This document shows, one piece after another, positions 13,401 through 25,559 of a DNA stretch of 64,000 nt. Under the pieces are notes generated by a model. The model was given only the letters and a program-made list of their open reading frames with translations. It ran no database searches and was not told where the DNA came from. The stretch covers positions 3,069,821 to 3,133,820 of the forward strand of contig JAJEKV010000057.1 in the NCBI GenBank assembly GCA_021234155.1, given 5' to 3'. A program made the position numbers and the translations under genes. Numbering within the stretch: the first letter of the stretch is position 1; each line of letters starts with the position of its first letter. The DNA comes from Isoetes taiwanensis. Taxonomy: Eukaryota; Streptophyta; Lycopodiopsida; Isoetales; Isoetaceae.

Positions 13401-14695
13401 AAAGGAATTCACTACTGAAGCTAAGAAGTTTGGTGTCATTAGACATCCCAACATTATTCCACTAAGAGGCTACTATTGGGGGCCAAGGGAGCACGAGAAG
13501 CTTATCTTGACTGACTACATAACCTTTGGTAGTTTGGCGGGTCACCTTTCTGGTAACTTCTCCTATTTCTTTATTTCTCATTTGCTTCTGTTTTTTTTCC
13601 AGCCAATGCAGATCATATGTAATAGGTGTATTGAATTCATGAACACATTGTATTCCATTGGATATGCTTTTGTAGCCATACAATGGTTGCTATGGGCATC
13701 TCTTTATGAAGACCATAACCCGTTAGGTGCGAACTTCATTAACGCCATCTCAGGACAGAAGAAGCCTTGTCCAGGATGTTATGCCCATTCACAAGATGGA
13801 CTTAATCCAGACTGTCAATCACATTTCAAACCATGAAATCTTTTTTTCCAGGGGATTCCTAGATATAAAGTTTCAGTGTTTGTCCTTCCAAAAGAATCCA
13901 TAGAATAACAACTAAAGACTGAATTAGCTTTAAGTATGAACCTTACACCAGATTGCAGGGAGAGTCTTATCCCAATTCCTGCATGGACTCACAAAATGCC
14001 AATAAAGTCATTTTCATTTAAAGCTATTTATTTGTCCACATTGATGCATGCAAAAATGTTGTGGTAGACTGTTTTAATAATCTCTTTTCAAAACTATGCA
14101 GAGAAATCAGGACGAAAGCGTGCCGCATTATCTTGGCCACAAAGATTGCATATCGCTGTCGGCGTTGCCCGGGGTTTAATGTATCTACATAATGAACATC
14201 GATTATGTCATGGTAATTTGAAAGCTACAAATGTCCTCCTGGATGGAACCGAGTTGAATGCACGCCTTACAGATTACAGCCTACATAGGTTGATGACTGC
14301 AGCAGGCACTGCTAATCAGATTCTCAATGCTGGAGCTCTTGGCTATCAAGCTCCTGAACTTGCAAATGTTAAAAAACCAAAGCCAACTTTGAAAGCTGAT
14401 GTCTATGCGTTTGGTGTCATTCTGTTGGAGCTAGTGACAGGAAGAAATGCCGGTCGACATTATTTCTACAAGTGCTGAAGTGCTTGATTTGCCAGATTGG
14501 GTGAGATCTCTGAACAATGATGGCCGAGGGCATGAATGCTTTGATCGAACATTAATTGGAACAGAAGGTGAACAGCCAATTCCAAAGGGAATGGATCTGG
14601 TTTTAACCATAGCATTAAGATGCATTTTACCAGTTGTTTCAAGACCAACTATCAACATTGTGTATGAAGAGCTTGTAACAATCAAAGCTACTTAG
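10433..14695 (+). CDS. GHR1-like: GHR1-like leucine-rich-repeat receptor pseudokinase (3 coding exons, one apparent frameshift)
   Basis: Exons are 10433-11561, 11861-13552 and 14102-14695; the GT/AG junctions keep phase. The likely start is the ATG at 10484 (residue 18 of the longest frame), which opens a signal-peptide-like hydrophobic run. Order: LRR N-cap (LLNFKKGI, then paired cysteines in CPSGWHGVTC), about 20 LRRs, one membrane span (12781-12852), a basic/Ser-rich linker, and a kinase-like domain from about 13300. The ELSRAPAEVLGRSSHGTSYK entry and RGYYWGP motif match the Arabidopsis GHR1/At5g10020 group, in which GHR1 acts at the guard-cell plasma membrane in H2O2/ABA signalling. The VAIK-type lysine is kept (TVKWLK), but HRD is HGN and DFG is DYS, so catalysis is unlikely, as in GHR1. 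One extra base near 14455 puts the last ~80 codons out of frame; the downstream frame matches the family to its normal end, so it is either a sequence error or a recent lesion. Length (~1120-1137 aa) is close to GHR1 (~1050). Confidence 0.88.
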
Positions 14696-14882
14696 ATCAG
14701 GTGCATCAGACGCCTCCAATCACTATTTTCAATGTCCTTGTTGAAGAAATTTGAATGCCTGGGATTGTGAGTTTTAAAGCCCTCTGATTTTGATTCATGG
14801 GAGAGGGATGTGTGTCGAGAAGGTTTTATATGAAATCCATTTTGGCTTGATCTTCGTACGGATTTTAGTGTTGCAACCATAC

Positions 14883-14888
14883 AATAAA
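14883..14888 (+). terminator. Candidate poly(A) signal of the GHR1-like gene
   Basis: An AATAAA hexamer lies about 190 nt after the stop codon. Plant poly(A) signals are loose, so this is only a position-based guess. Confidence 0.3.
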
Positions 14889-15378
14889 CAAAGAAAAAGA
14901 GGCACCCTTACAGTTCCCATTCCCATCATTTTGTCGTGACGTTCATACAAGTTACAAAATGACGAAAATAACATTACCACCATGTCGTACAGAACACAGA
15001 AGGCTATATTATATATGTTAATAAATACATGCTGCAATAAATACATGTAACGGTGGCATCATTTAGCAATGCGGCCAACAAAAGACATAATAAATACATG
15101 TGAATGTTGGCATCATTGGCAATGCGCCTAACATCATTAGCATACCTCGAAGGAATGAGAAGCTCCTGTAGAGCTTGGCAATGTGCTCTAATATGATCTG
15201 GAAGAATGGTTCTTTTTTCTTCTACCATTTTTTAGGTCTTTCCTCATGCAGAGGATGACACTCCTTTTTTAGTCATGCAGAAGAGCACAGCCGGAAATGT
15301 AGGAAAAAATGTAGCCGTTCACCAGAATAACTTATTAGTTTCAATTTTTTCTAAAATTATGTAAGAAATAATATGATA

Positions 15379-15407
15379 CTAGAAACGTGTGCCCGACGAT
15401 GCCGGGC
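15379..15407 (-). mobile_element. Helitron-like 3' terminus
   Basis: Read on the minus strand this is a GC hairpin (GCCCG / CGGGC arms, 15407-15391), eight bases, then CTAG followed by T. That is the usual 3' end of a Helitron: a hairpin shortly before CTRR, inserted next to a T. The element would extend to higher coordinates and cover the spliced gene remnant at 15680-16560. A near-identical CTAGAAACGTGTGCCCG end occurs at 57052, which supports a repeat family. I could not place the 5' TC end. Confidence 0.55.
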
Positions 15408-15490
15408 ATTAGTCGTGGACATGTGAAGGCATTTATGTGCATTAGTCGTGGTGGACATGTGAAGGCATTTATGTGTGTTAGTCGTGGTTG
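15404..15490. repeat. Short tandem repeat next to the Helitron-like end
   Basis: Two and a half copies of a unit of about 35-38 bp (TTAGTCGTGG..GACATGTGAAGGCATTTATGTG) stand directly inside the hairpin terminus. Confidence 0.7.
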
Positions 15491-15679
15491 TGTCATGAAT
15501 ATGTGCAATGCATTCAAGGCAATATATGCTTAGATGCAATAGGCACATATAGATAGTGAACAAACTTTACCTTTAAAGTCACATAATATGAAGTTCAAAC
15601 AAAATGTTAAACAAATATACTGGGTCTACATGCAAATACAAAATATTTTTGGTGTAAATAGAGGTTATGTCTGTCAATC

Positions 15680-16560
15680 TCAATGGATCCACATCATGAA
15701 GAACCTGTCCCAAAGAACTCTAGGAATGTCAGTCGGCTCGATGTAAAGCTCAGTTGCGAAGCTGATAGGTATAGAAGCTCCTCCCGTCGTGCCTATAGTG
15801 GCGAACATGAATGTGTAAACATGCTCTGATATCATGTCCCACACGCCCGACTCAGGTCTACCAACAACAATGTTATACTTTGTTAAAAACTCAGGAAGCT
15901 CATAATCACCAACTGCGTCATGTGGGATCGATGCTCAAGCCTTGAACCGTCTCCCATCACAAACACGAATGTGTTTGATGCCTCCTGACCTGAAGCAAGT
16001 TTCCTTGCATGTATACTTGGAGAGAAACTTTTTTGCCTCCAACACAGCAACACACCAGCGGATGTTATCAACTAACGCATAACTCCCTATAGTAATAAGA
16101 TATCATTTCAGAAAAAGATAGGAGAAATGAATTGATAAACTCATGAATTGAGATGATAAAATAACCTATTGAGAAGCATGTAAGCAATTGTTGTTAACAA
16201 ATCTTACACTCACCATCCCTACGATGTACGTGAACTATTGCCCTTGGCTTAGGATTTCCAAGTTCCCGAGGTACAAAGAGTGTGTAGGGCTTCATGATCT
16301 ATCACCCTTGGCCTAGGATTTCCAACTTTCCGAGGTACAAAGCATATGTCTTCATGATCTGCACACATTCAAAAGGTCAATAAATGCCAAAGAAACATAA
16401 AAACCCTTGAAAAAAACACATGCCATGTACTATATTGACGTCGGAACATTAGTCGCAGACATGACACTTACCTCCATCACAAAGCATCTGCGTAAACCAC
16501 GTTCTTTGTGAACCTTGAAATTGTATTGGCGCCTTCTTGAGGCATGGACAATGGGTCTTT
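15680..16560 (-). pseudogene. Spliced remnant of an unrecognised gene inside the Helitron-like element
   Basis: On the minus strand, exon-like segments lie at about 16560-16470 (donor GGAG|GTAAGT), about 16290-16214 (donor GATG|GTGAGT) and 16086-15680 (acceptor CTATAG). The last two join in phase and read RRDG|SYALVDN. The last exon encodes about 135 residues, with one internal TGA near 15935, and ends at 15680 after FMMWIH. It includes VDNIRWCVAVLEAKKFLSKY, then HDAVGDYELPEFLTKYNIVV further on. The middle exon is duplicated with changes at about 16308-16360. I do not recognise the family. The position just upstream of a Helitron 3' end suggests captured host exons. Confidence 0.45.
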
Positions 16561-16735
16561 AATATCTACAATAACAGGGGGTTATTTTTAGATTTTTATA
16601 TGCTTTTTCACATGGTTTTTCTATGATTTCGTTGTTGTATTCGTTGAGGTGTACTAAATAGTATTTCTAGAGTGCATCCTTTATGGGCCATTGATATTCG
16701 TTGGTTGGAACAATCCGAGGGTTGTTGTCTTTCTC

Positions 16736-16850
16736 TGCATGTGTTTGTGCATGAACACTGCGCATGTGTATGCATGTGCATGCGTACTGTGCATGTGCAA
16801 GTGCAAGTGCATGTGCATGTGTGCATGTGCATGTGCATGTGTACTTGCCA
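16736..16850. repeat. (TGCATG)n simple repeat
   Basis: Alternating GCATGT / GCATGC units over roughly 110 bp. Long frames across it on both strands are products of the repeat and not genes. Confidence 0.85.
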
Positions 16851-16999
16851 TCTTGGATTCTTATTGCCGGAGTGGGTTTTTGCTACCACGAGGTGGATTT
16901 TTCGCTCACACTTACAAAGGTATTTGTTTTTTAATGTTTCTTTAGTTAGCGTAATGGTTTTTTTTACAAGGTATTGGTTTCCTGGTTCTACAATGTAAT

Positions 17000-19900
17000 G
17001 CTACAAAACCCGCCTTTGTTTCCTTCCCTTTATCTGCTCTAAGATTTGCTGCAGATTCAAAAAGAGTTTAGAGTTTAGGCCCTTTGTTTGCTTCCAACTC
17101 TTGGATATTCCTGACCTGCCGGATTGTTCATAGCAGCCAGCTTTTAGCTTCAATCAACAAATGGATTCTTGTGCACACAACAGGCGGATTATTCCACGCC
17201 CTTTTTTGAGTCATGCAGATCAGTCAAACAGTGGCCACAAGAATGCATTTATATTGTAAGTTTGGAACTTTAGTCAAACCAGAAGGTGAATCATGCATGA
17301 TCTTTAAGCTAGAGATGGAGCATCCAAAATCATATGGATTGATAAATAATAGTTTCATTGTGTTGAAGTAACAACACGTGGAACGCTAACAGAGCAAGCT
17401 TGCTTCAAAACCTCTACCCTTGATCTCGCTTCACCGATCGTTACAGGAAACCTACTCCACATCACCAAACTGGTTGATTCTCTTCACCTATTAAACTAAA
17501 GCCAGGCAACCCATGAGAAAGTGTCACTGGTTCTTTATGAACCTCATCAATTGTTACTGCAGAGTAACGTTGATGTTCATGTAATGGTTTGTGAATAAAA
17601 TATTATTGTAGAGCATATATCAATGTCAAAAGCTTTTATTTGATTCAATTTTATTTCGCCACATGACATTCCTCCGATACCTGAAATCAACACGATGTTG
17701 ATTCAAACATTGTTACTGTAACAGAGAACCCTATAAATGAAGATCAAGTTCAATTAGTCCCGCCACCATCACGCAACCACCACCTGCACATGGCGAAGAC
17801 CCTATTGATGTGTTGTCATTATGGTTGGTTGGATACGTCAACTTTCTTCATCCATCTCTACACCATCCCCAAGGCCCCGAAGGGACCAAAAAATTTGTTA
17901 GTTAACATGAACCATACATCCAACACTTTAAATTAAATTCCCCCTAAAACCCCCTTTGGTTTTGGTGCATATTCACACGGGGGGTGACTCCGGGCAACGA
18001 GGGCTGTTGGATAGGCATATTCATGACTTATTCTTTGATTTGGACCGTAGATAGCAATCCTCGTTTGTGGGGTAATCTCGTACAAGTTTTTTTATACTCT
18101 TAATGATAGTTGCGAAATACTATAAGGTTTGAGGCAATGTACTCAATTGTGTTGATTTCATGCATGTATTATACTGTTTTAGGGGGTATAAAAGGGGCTC
18201 TCGGAATAGTAACCCAAATTCCTTGATGATTTTGCACCCTTGAGAATATAATTGTCCATGCGTAAAGACGGGCTTTGGAAGATATATCCCCACCTTATGC
18301 ATTGTCTGGTCCGGTGACTTATTTATCGTCATGGCAAAGGCCGGCCGCAAAGGGAATTGCACCCTTTCAAACTGAAATGGCAAACCTGAATTGATAGGCA
18401 TAATTGAAATGCGTAATAGGAGCACAACCAATGTGGATTCTAGTTACTATCTCTGCCTCAATGACACGTCTTTCTAGCTTTCGTATAATCAATCACAAGG
18501 CCCCCAAAAATGAACTTGCACTATAACAACCCACAATGTCAACAAAAACCATGTGTCCTTCATGGTTTTGCAAAACCATTGGTAGTCCATATCATAATTT
18601 TTGTACTAATTCTAAATTGTACAGGAGTTTCTAAAGGTCATCATTAGTTTATAAGATGGGTTTTAAGCGTACATTGATTCTGCAAAATCATTGCTACTTC
18701 ATATCATGTTTAATTACACGAATTCTACATCGTACAATGGTTTTTCGAAGTCTTCTTAATTAAAATGGGAAATCGTTGATATTTGTGCCTAGAACGTTGC
18801 TGTGCAAATGCATGCGGCATTTCCTTCGCTCTTGCGGCTTCTCTTTGGGACGCAAGTTGTCGGCATTCAATGCCAACTTGAACCCTCGATGCGTTTCCTT
18901 CCTTGGTTAACGATCTGTTTCAAATTTTTGCACGCGATACTGCAAGTGCTATATTCATGGAAGAGCTACTAGGCGAGCTCTTTTTTTGCCTCTATTTCTT
19001 CCGATTGCCTCTTTCAATCAAGTTTTGATGCCGCTAGAGTCCCTTCTTCTAGATCATTTTTCTCATGATTCAAAAGGTTGATGCATTTATTTATTGATTT
19101 AGGGGTTGATGAGATGTGCAACCCAACATGGAGCTCGAGCCCCAGCAAGTTGAGGAACTTACAAGCATGATGTCACAATGCAATGCAAGCTGATAGGGCA
19201 GGTGGGTTCCTGGCAAGCTGTGTGGATGGAATGGAAACAGAGGTGGATGTGGATCATGGGGATTCAATGCAGAGTTTTCTCTTAATGATGGCGCCAAAGA
19301 ATTTACAATCTGGCTTGCCATAATTTTCCTTCATGATGATGTGATGATGATGGGTCCTGATATTGCAGAGTTTATGCCAGATTGTGCCCCTTCTATAATT
19401 TTATCTTTATCTTTGCAGACAATATCATTGCTTTTGATGTCAGTGATGGGGAAGGAAGAGTTGGATCTGGCAGACAAAGGGTCCCTGGTAAACCAAGGCC
19501 TATGATCCGAAAGAAAGGGATTCATCTTCCCTCTCAACTCTACGTAGGCCTTAATATTTTGCTTATAAAGCTTTAGTTATGCATAGCTCTTTGGACTGAA
19601 TTACGCAAGATGATAGATGTTTGCACCTCTTATGAATGTCATGCCATACACTGAAATGCCGTAGAGGTAAGTCTCAGGCAAATGAAAAATTCAGCAAAAC
19701 TTTCAGCTTTTCATGTCTCTTGATGTTTTAGGTTAAATCATAGCCACCTGTTTCTGGCTATGGAGGATCCAGATCAGAGGCATCTTGGATCTTGATTTGC
19801 AGAGTAACAATAATAGTGAGAGGAGAAGAATACTATGTGGATGAAGTTTCAAACTTTAGCAGACGGTGACTATTTACAATCATCGCGTCATTACTCTTCT

Positions 19901-21300
19901 ATTTTGTTATTCATTTATGCTGTAATTTAGGTATTTAGTAGACGTCTGACTAGATCTAATTTGTTTCAGGCTTTTAGAGTTTGTAACATCAAGTTCTCAT
20001 AAAGGAACACCAGCATCATACATCTCATCTCAGAGATATGCAACCATATCAATTTGTTTGCTCCTATGCCGTATCCTATATGTCTTATTTCCCTTGGCAT
20101 TTGCAGAAAGCGGCATGTTTATGAGTAGGATGCTTTGTATAAAACTCCATGTTTTGTGTTTTAGATATGTAAAATCACCTCCAAGGGTTGTAGGTTTTTT
20201 GGCATTCTGCATGCAGAAGAATCTTATGGATTTTCCAAGGTGTTTGCATATTGGTCTATTTGCATGTTTCAGAAGGTGCATCCATGTCTGGCACAAAAGT
20301 TCTATATGCTTCTTCCAGGTTAGATTTTATATTACTTATATTACTGGACTATCATCATTGTGTATCAGCTTCTGTGGTCAAGTAAAGAATGTGGCAAATG
20401 CTGGATTCACGTTTAAGAAAGGATATGAAGAATTGCTTTGGGTGCCATTATAGGATCCTACTACATTTCCTCATGCATGCTTTAGAGTTCGATATGATCT
20501 TTCTTTTTGTTGCAACCTCAATAGCAAGTAAGGTATTGTAACTGGAAGGATGGTTTGGCCACTATCAAGTTTGGGACCTCATGTCCCATTCAATAAATTA
20601 CTTTTACGACGACTTTAGAATAAGGAGACAAGTTCTGCAGAAGAATGATATTTTGAAGCTCAAGTCCACTCCTATGGTAATTTGGCATGATAGCATGCAG
20701 TAAGAAACCTTTGCCTCAGATTATACGTTTTTTCAATCTTCATTTAACGATAAGTTGAGCTATTATCCTCTCTGATGCTGACTGCTATAAGAGCTACTTA
20801 TAGTATTTTCCTTCTCATGGATTGCACATCAAGGAATTGAGCACTTTATACCTTATCTCTAACCATACCTTATCTCTAACCCATACCTTAATACCTCATT
20901 TTTTTTGCTAAACCATTGGAGTTGTTAAATACGAATAAACACATAAAAATACATGCAAACACGAGCATCTGAATGGCCCAGAGCTTCAATTTGAAAAGCT
21001 CCGGTCAACCAACAATGATCCGGAGGTAGAATGAACAACGGAATGCGCTGCACACAAATTCAGAACAAAATCCGAAAATAAGAAACTGCAGCAGACTAGT
21101 CTACATATAGCGCAAATCCAGTTATAGCTTCCTGCCTCCGCCATACCTGGCCGTTGCCGTGCTTAATCCTTTTGCTTCCAGCTCACACTTTTCTTCCTTA
21201 CCGATTTGGATCCGGCTTAAATATCTAGCTGCTTCTTTTTTCTGTTCTATATAAGAAGTTTTAGGAATAATCTCTTCTGATAAGCAAAGCCATAGCTATA
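17000..21300. other. No secure gene; possible isolated exon-like segments
   Basis: AT-rich DNA. Two stretches look slightly codon-like: 19418-19545 on the plus strand (reads IIAFDVSDGEGRVG and RPMIRKKGIHLPSQLY, preceded by an acceptor-like TTTGCAG) and 20375-20453 (ends GYEELLWVPL and a stop). Neither connects to a gene I can support. A tRNA-like B-box segment sits just beyond, at 21311-21390. Confidence 0.3.
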
Positions 21301-21499
21301 CAAAAGATTTACTGGCCGGGGAATCGAACCCCGGTAATACCAACCATTTACATATAGGAACCATACCAACGACCGAATCTCCCCATGGCACAGCCATCAC
21401 AGCCCTGACCTGCTCTTCAAAAAAAAACCCTGTTCCATTCCGTTCTGCAACAAAATCAGCTTCGCTACAAATAGAAGCCCATGTGCCACTGAACTCTCT

Positions 21500-22801
21500 C
21501 TTATGTGCGAGCTCTTACACAGGCAGGTTTCCGGCCCAGCCACTCCACCATTGATCATATCTTCACTCTGCGCACAATTCACTGGCATGCGAGTTAACTT
21601 GGCCAAAACTAGGGTGCTGCTAGTTGCATCATCCCGTCAGCCAAGGCTTCCCTTATTCACTTACCAGGGACAAGAGGTAGAGGTGGCTCCGACCTACAAG
21701 TACTTGGGGATCGAGTTCTCAACTACCACCCATTGGGATGCTGCCATCAGGTTGCGGGTCACGGCGGGTTGAAAAGCACTATATGCCATGCAGAACAACA
21801 GCCACAAGGCAGAGTTGTATGCTGGGGCCACCAGTTACACTTGTTTCGGGCCTTGGTCGAGCCGGTCCTTTTGTATGGGGCAGAAGTGCAGGGTCCGGTG
21901 ATATCCCTCAACACCTGGAATGACCTGGAGCAGGTCCATACCAGATCCTACTCCAGGAGACAGGCTTTCTACCCCTTCAGCAGGCTGCATTGGAATGCCA
22001 TATCGTTTACTTCCAAAAGATGGTCGCTATGGCTGATACACGCTTGCCCCACCTTGCTTTGGCTAGGTGATGGGTTCCCAATGCCTGAAATCCTGCTAGA
22101 AAGACACGCAAGCTCAGTGGTTCTCCCACGGCCGGGTGTGCGGTAAAACAGATACGCCCGTGTCGACAAAGAAAGATTGCGAGGCACTTAAACCGTACCT
22201 AGATGCTACTTTCCTTCGCAAGCTCGGGATGCGAGGCTCGACGATGTTAAGTCGGCACACTATCGCCACAAGTCAATCCTAGGCTCACAAGAGGCCCACA
22301 CCAAAGATTTGTACACCCAAATTGCCCATGAAGAAGCGACTTATAGCTTCCATTCGCCGCGGGTGCACATCGCCCGCATTGAAACGGGCGTTGGGCTCCG
22401 GGAACCATGAGAACAAAGGCTTTGCCAGTGTTGCCACCAGGGCGCGATTGAGGATGAATGTCATACCCTCCAGATCTGCCCAGCGTTTGCCCATATCCGA
22501 GAGCGATATGTTCGATTACTAGTGCCTGGCCAGCCGTTGCATCAGTTATTGACTACAACATCAGTGGGATTGTTGGGGTCATACCTCCAGGAGGTTATAG
22601 ATGCACGGACTCGTTTGTGTCCTACGGGACGGTATTGAACTGCCCTATGCAATTGTACAGTGTGCCAGCATGCTTATTACTGCTAAGGTTTTTCCCTCGA
22701 AAACCCTTCGGGGCGGGGGTTTTTTAATCCTGTCAGTAATACGCTTGCTGCTCTCTTTTTTGTTTGGGTCCCATAGGCCAATTGGTCTCCGTGGACGCTA
22801 A
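21500..22801 (+). mobile_element. LINE 3'-end fragment, copy A
   Basis: The 3' part of a LINE ORF2: reverse-transcriptase thumb-type sequence (GMRVNLAKTRVLLV, YKYLGIEFS, then the LVEPVLLYGAE block), followed by the C-terminal Cys/His region. The frame is broken by stops and indels. The RT palm with the catalytic YADD is absent, so this is a 5'-truncated dead copy. It is the cleanest of three tandem copies and ends in a TTCTATTTTATTC-like tail. Confidence 0.75.
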
Positions 22802-22975
22802 AAATCTATTCTATTTTATTCTAAAAATAAACGTCTGAAACTGCAACAAACCCCAAAAAATAATAAAAAACCCCCTCAACCTTTAAGAGACAGATCAAAA
22901 GATCTTTTGTGGAGCTTATGGAGTAAATTCAACGAGCATGCTATTGTTCTTTGTAAGTTACAGCCTTTACTATTA

Positions 22976-24145
22976 CAAGGCTTCCCACATTCACTTAACA
23001 GGGGCAGGAGGTAGAGGTGGCTCCGACCTACAAGTACTTGGGGATTGAGTTCTCAACTACCACTCATTGGGATGTAGCTATCAGGTTGCCGGTCACGGCG
23101 GGTTGGAAAGCATTGTATGCCATGCAGAACAATAGCCACAAAGCAGAGTTGTATGCCTGGGGCCACCAGTCACATTTGTTTCGGGCCTTGGTTGAGCCGG
23201 TCCTTTTATATGGGGCAGAAGTGTGGGGTCCCGTGATATCCCTCAACACCTGGAATGACCTCGAGCAGGTGCAGAAGGCCTTCTTGGCACGGGCCCACTC
23301 CAGGAGACAGGCTTTCTACCCCTTCAACGGGCTGCATTGGAACGCCATGTCGTTTACTTCCAAAAGGTGGTCGCTATGGCTGATACACGCTTGCCCCACC
23401 TTGCTTTGGCCACGGCGATGGGTCCCCAATGCCCTGAAATCCTGCTTTGGAAAGACAAGCAAGCTCGGTGGTTCTCACTGTGTGCAGGGCAACCGGATAC
23501 GCCCGTCGGGACAAAGAAAGATTGCGAGGCACTTAAACTGTACCTAGATGCTACTTTCCTTCCGCAAGCTCGGGGATGCGAGAGGCTCGGCGCATGTTAA
23601 GGCACACTATCGCCACAAGTCAATCCTAGGCTCACAAGAGGCCCACACCGATACTTGTACACCCAAATGCCCATGAAGAAGCGCGGACTTATAGCTTCCA
23701 TTCGCATGGTGCACATCGCCTCCGCATTGAAACGAGGCGTTGGGCTCCGGAACCCACGAGAACAAAGGCTTTGCCGATGTTGCCACCGGTAGCGATTGAG
23801 GATGAATGTCATACCCTCGGATCGCCCGGCGTTTGCCCATATCCGAGGCGATATGTTCGATTACTAGTGCACGGCCAGCCGTTGCATCGGTTATTGACTA
23901 CAACATCGATTAGGATTGTTGGGGGTCATACCTCCGAGAGGTTATAGATGCACCGGACTCGTTTGTGTCCTACACGGGCCGGTATTGAACCGCCCTATGC
24001 AATTGTGCGGTGTGCGGCATGCTTATTACTTGCTAAGGTTTTCCCTCGAAAACCCTTCGGGCGGGGGTTTTAATCACATCGATAATCGCTTGCTTGCTCT
24101 CTTTTTGTTTGGGTCCCATAGGCCAATTGGTCTCCGTGGACGCTA
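22976..24145 (+). mobile_element. LINE 3'-end fragment, copy B
   Basis: Same region as copy A, starting inside the YKYLGIEFS block. The first half (23017-23440) has a good frame, including LVEPVLLYGAEVWGPVISL. The second half (about 23560-24080) differs from copy A mainly where copy A has CAG or CTG. A 180-bp spacer (22800-22980) recurs at 24145-24330, so copies B and C form a tandem duplication with a period near 1344 bp. Confidence 0.75.
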
Positions 24146-24318
24146 AAAATCTATTCTATTTTATTCTAAAAATAAACGTCAGAAACTGCAACAAACCCCA
24201 AAAAATAATAAAAAACCCCCTCAACCTTTAAGAGACAGATCAAAAGATCTTTTGTGGAGCTTATGGAGTAAATTCAACGAGCATGCTATTGTTCTTTGTA
24301 AGTTCCGGCCTTTACTAT

Positions 24319-25523
24319 TACAAGGCTTCCCACATTCACTTAACAGGGGCAGGAGGTAGAGGTGGCTCCGACCTACAAGTACTTGGGGATTGAGTTCTCA
24401 ACTACCACTCATTGGGATGTAGCTATCAGGTTTGGGGTCACGGCGGGTTGGAAAGCATTGTATGCCATGCGGGAACAAACAGCCACAAAGCGAGTTGTAT
24501 GCACAGGGCCACCAAATCACATTTGTTTCGGCCTTGGTTGAGCGGGTCCTTTTATATGGGGCGGTGTGGGGTCCCGTGATATCCCTCAACACACGAATGA
24601 CCTCGAAGTCGCGGGTTCTTAGCCACGGGCCACGGGGTGAAGGCCTTCTTGGCACGGGCCCACTCCAGGAGACAGGCTTTCTACCCCTTCAACGGGCTGC
24701 ATTGGAACGCCATGTCGCTTACTTCCAAAAAGGTGGTCGCTATGGCTGATACACGCTTGCCCCACCTTGCTTTGGCCCGCGGCGATGGGTCCCAACGCTG
24801 AAATCTGCTGGAAAGACAAGTAAGCTCGGTGGTTCTCACGGGGGGTGTGCAGTAAACAGATACGTCCGTGTCGGGGACAAAGAAAGATTGCGAGGCACTT
24901 AAACCGTACCTAGATGCTACTTTCCTTCGCAAGCTCGGGATGCGCAGGCTCGGCGCGATGTTAAGCCGGCACACTATCGCCAGACAAGTCAATCCTAGGC
25001 TCACAAGAGGCCCACACGATGCTTGTACACCCGGTTTGCCCATGAAGAAGCCGCAGACTTATAGCTTCCATTCGCGCGGGTGCACATCGCCCTCCGCATT
25101 GAAACAGGCGTTGGGCTCGGAACCACGAGAACAAAGGCTTTGCCGATGTTGCCACCGGTAGCGATTGAGGATGAATGTCATAACCTCCAGATCTGCCCAG
25201 CGTTTGCCCATATCCGAGAGCGATATGTTCGATTACTAGTGCCTGGCCAGCCGTTGCATCAGTTATTGACTACAACATCAGTGGGATTGTTGGGGTCATA
25301 CCTCCAGGAGGTTATAGATGCACGGACTCGTTTGTGTCCTACGGGATGGTATTGAACTGCCCTATGCAATTGTACAGTGTGCCAGCATGCTTATTACTGC
25401 TAAGGTTTTTCCCTCGAAAACCCTTCGGGGCGGGGGTTTTTTAATCCTGTCAGTAATACGCTTGCTGCTCTCTTTTTGTTTGGGTTCCATAGGCCAATTG
25501 GTCTCCGTGGATGCTAAAAAACC
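24319..25523 (+). mobile_element. LINE 3'-end fragment, copy C
   Basis: Third tandem copy. Its first part is heavily disrupted in the same CAG/CTG-linked manner as copy B. From about 25080 it becomes clean and reads the LINE C-terminal zinc-knuckle-like segment (EDECHNLQICPAFAHIRERY). It ends at a (TTCTA)n tail at about 25524-25548, typical of LINE 3' ends. Confidence 0.75.
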
Positions 25524-25559
25524 TATTCTATTCTATTCTATTCTATTTGAGATGGGCTA

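Noticed and set aside
16608..16998. Overlapping His/Cys/Met-rich frames on both strands
   Set aside because: They are translations of the TGCATG simple repeat.
20058..20453. 131-codon plus-strand frame as a membrane protein
   Set aside because: Hydrophobic composition comes from T-rich DNA; no conserved motif, and the minus strand is open as well.
21311..21390. A tRNA gene on the minus strand
   Set aside because: There is a good T-arm/B-box (GGGGTTCGATTCCCC), but the acceptor stem ends do not pair and the anticodon arm is weak. A tRNA-derived SINE head or tRNA relic fits better, and even that is uncertain.
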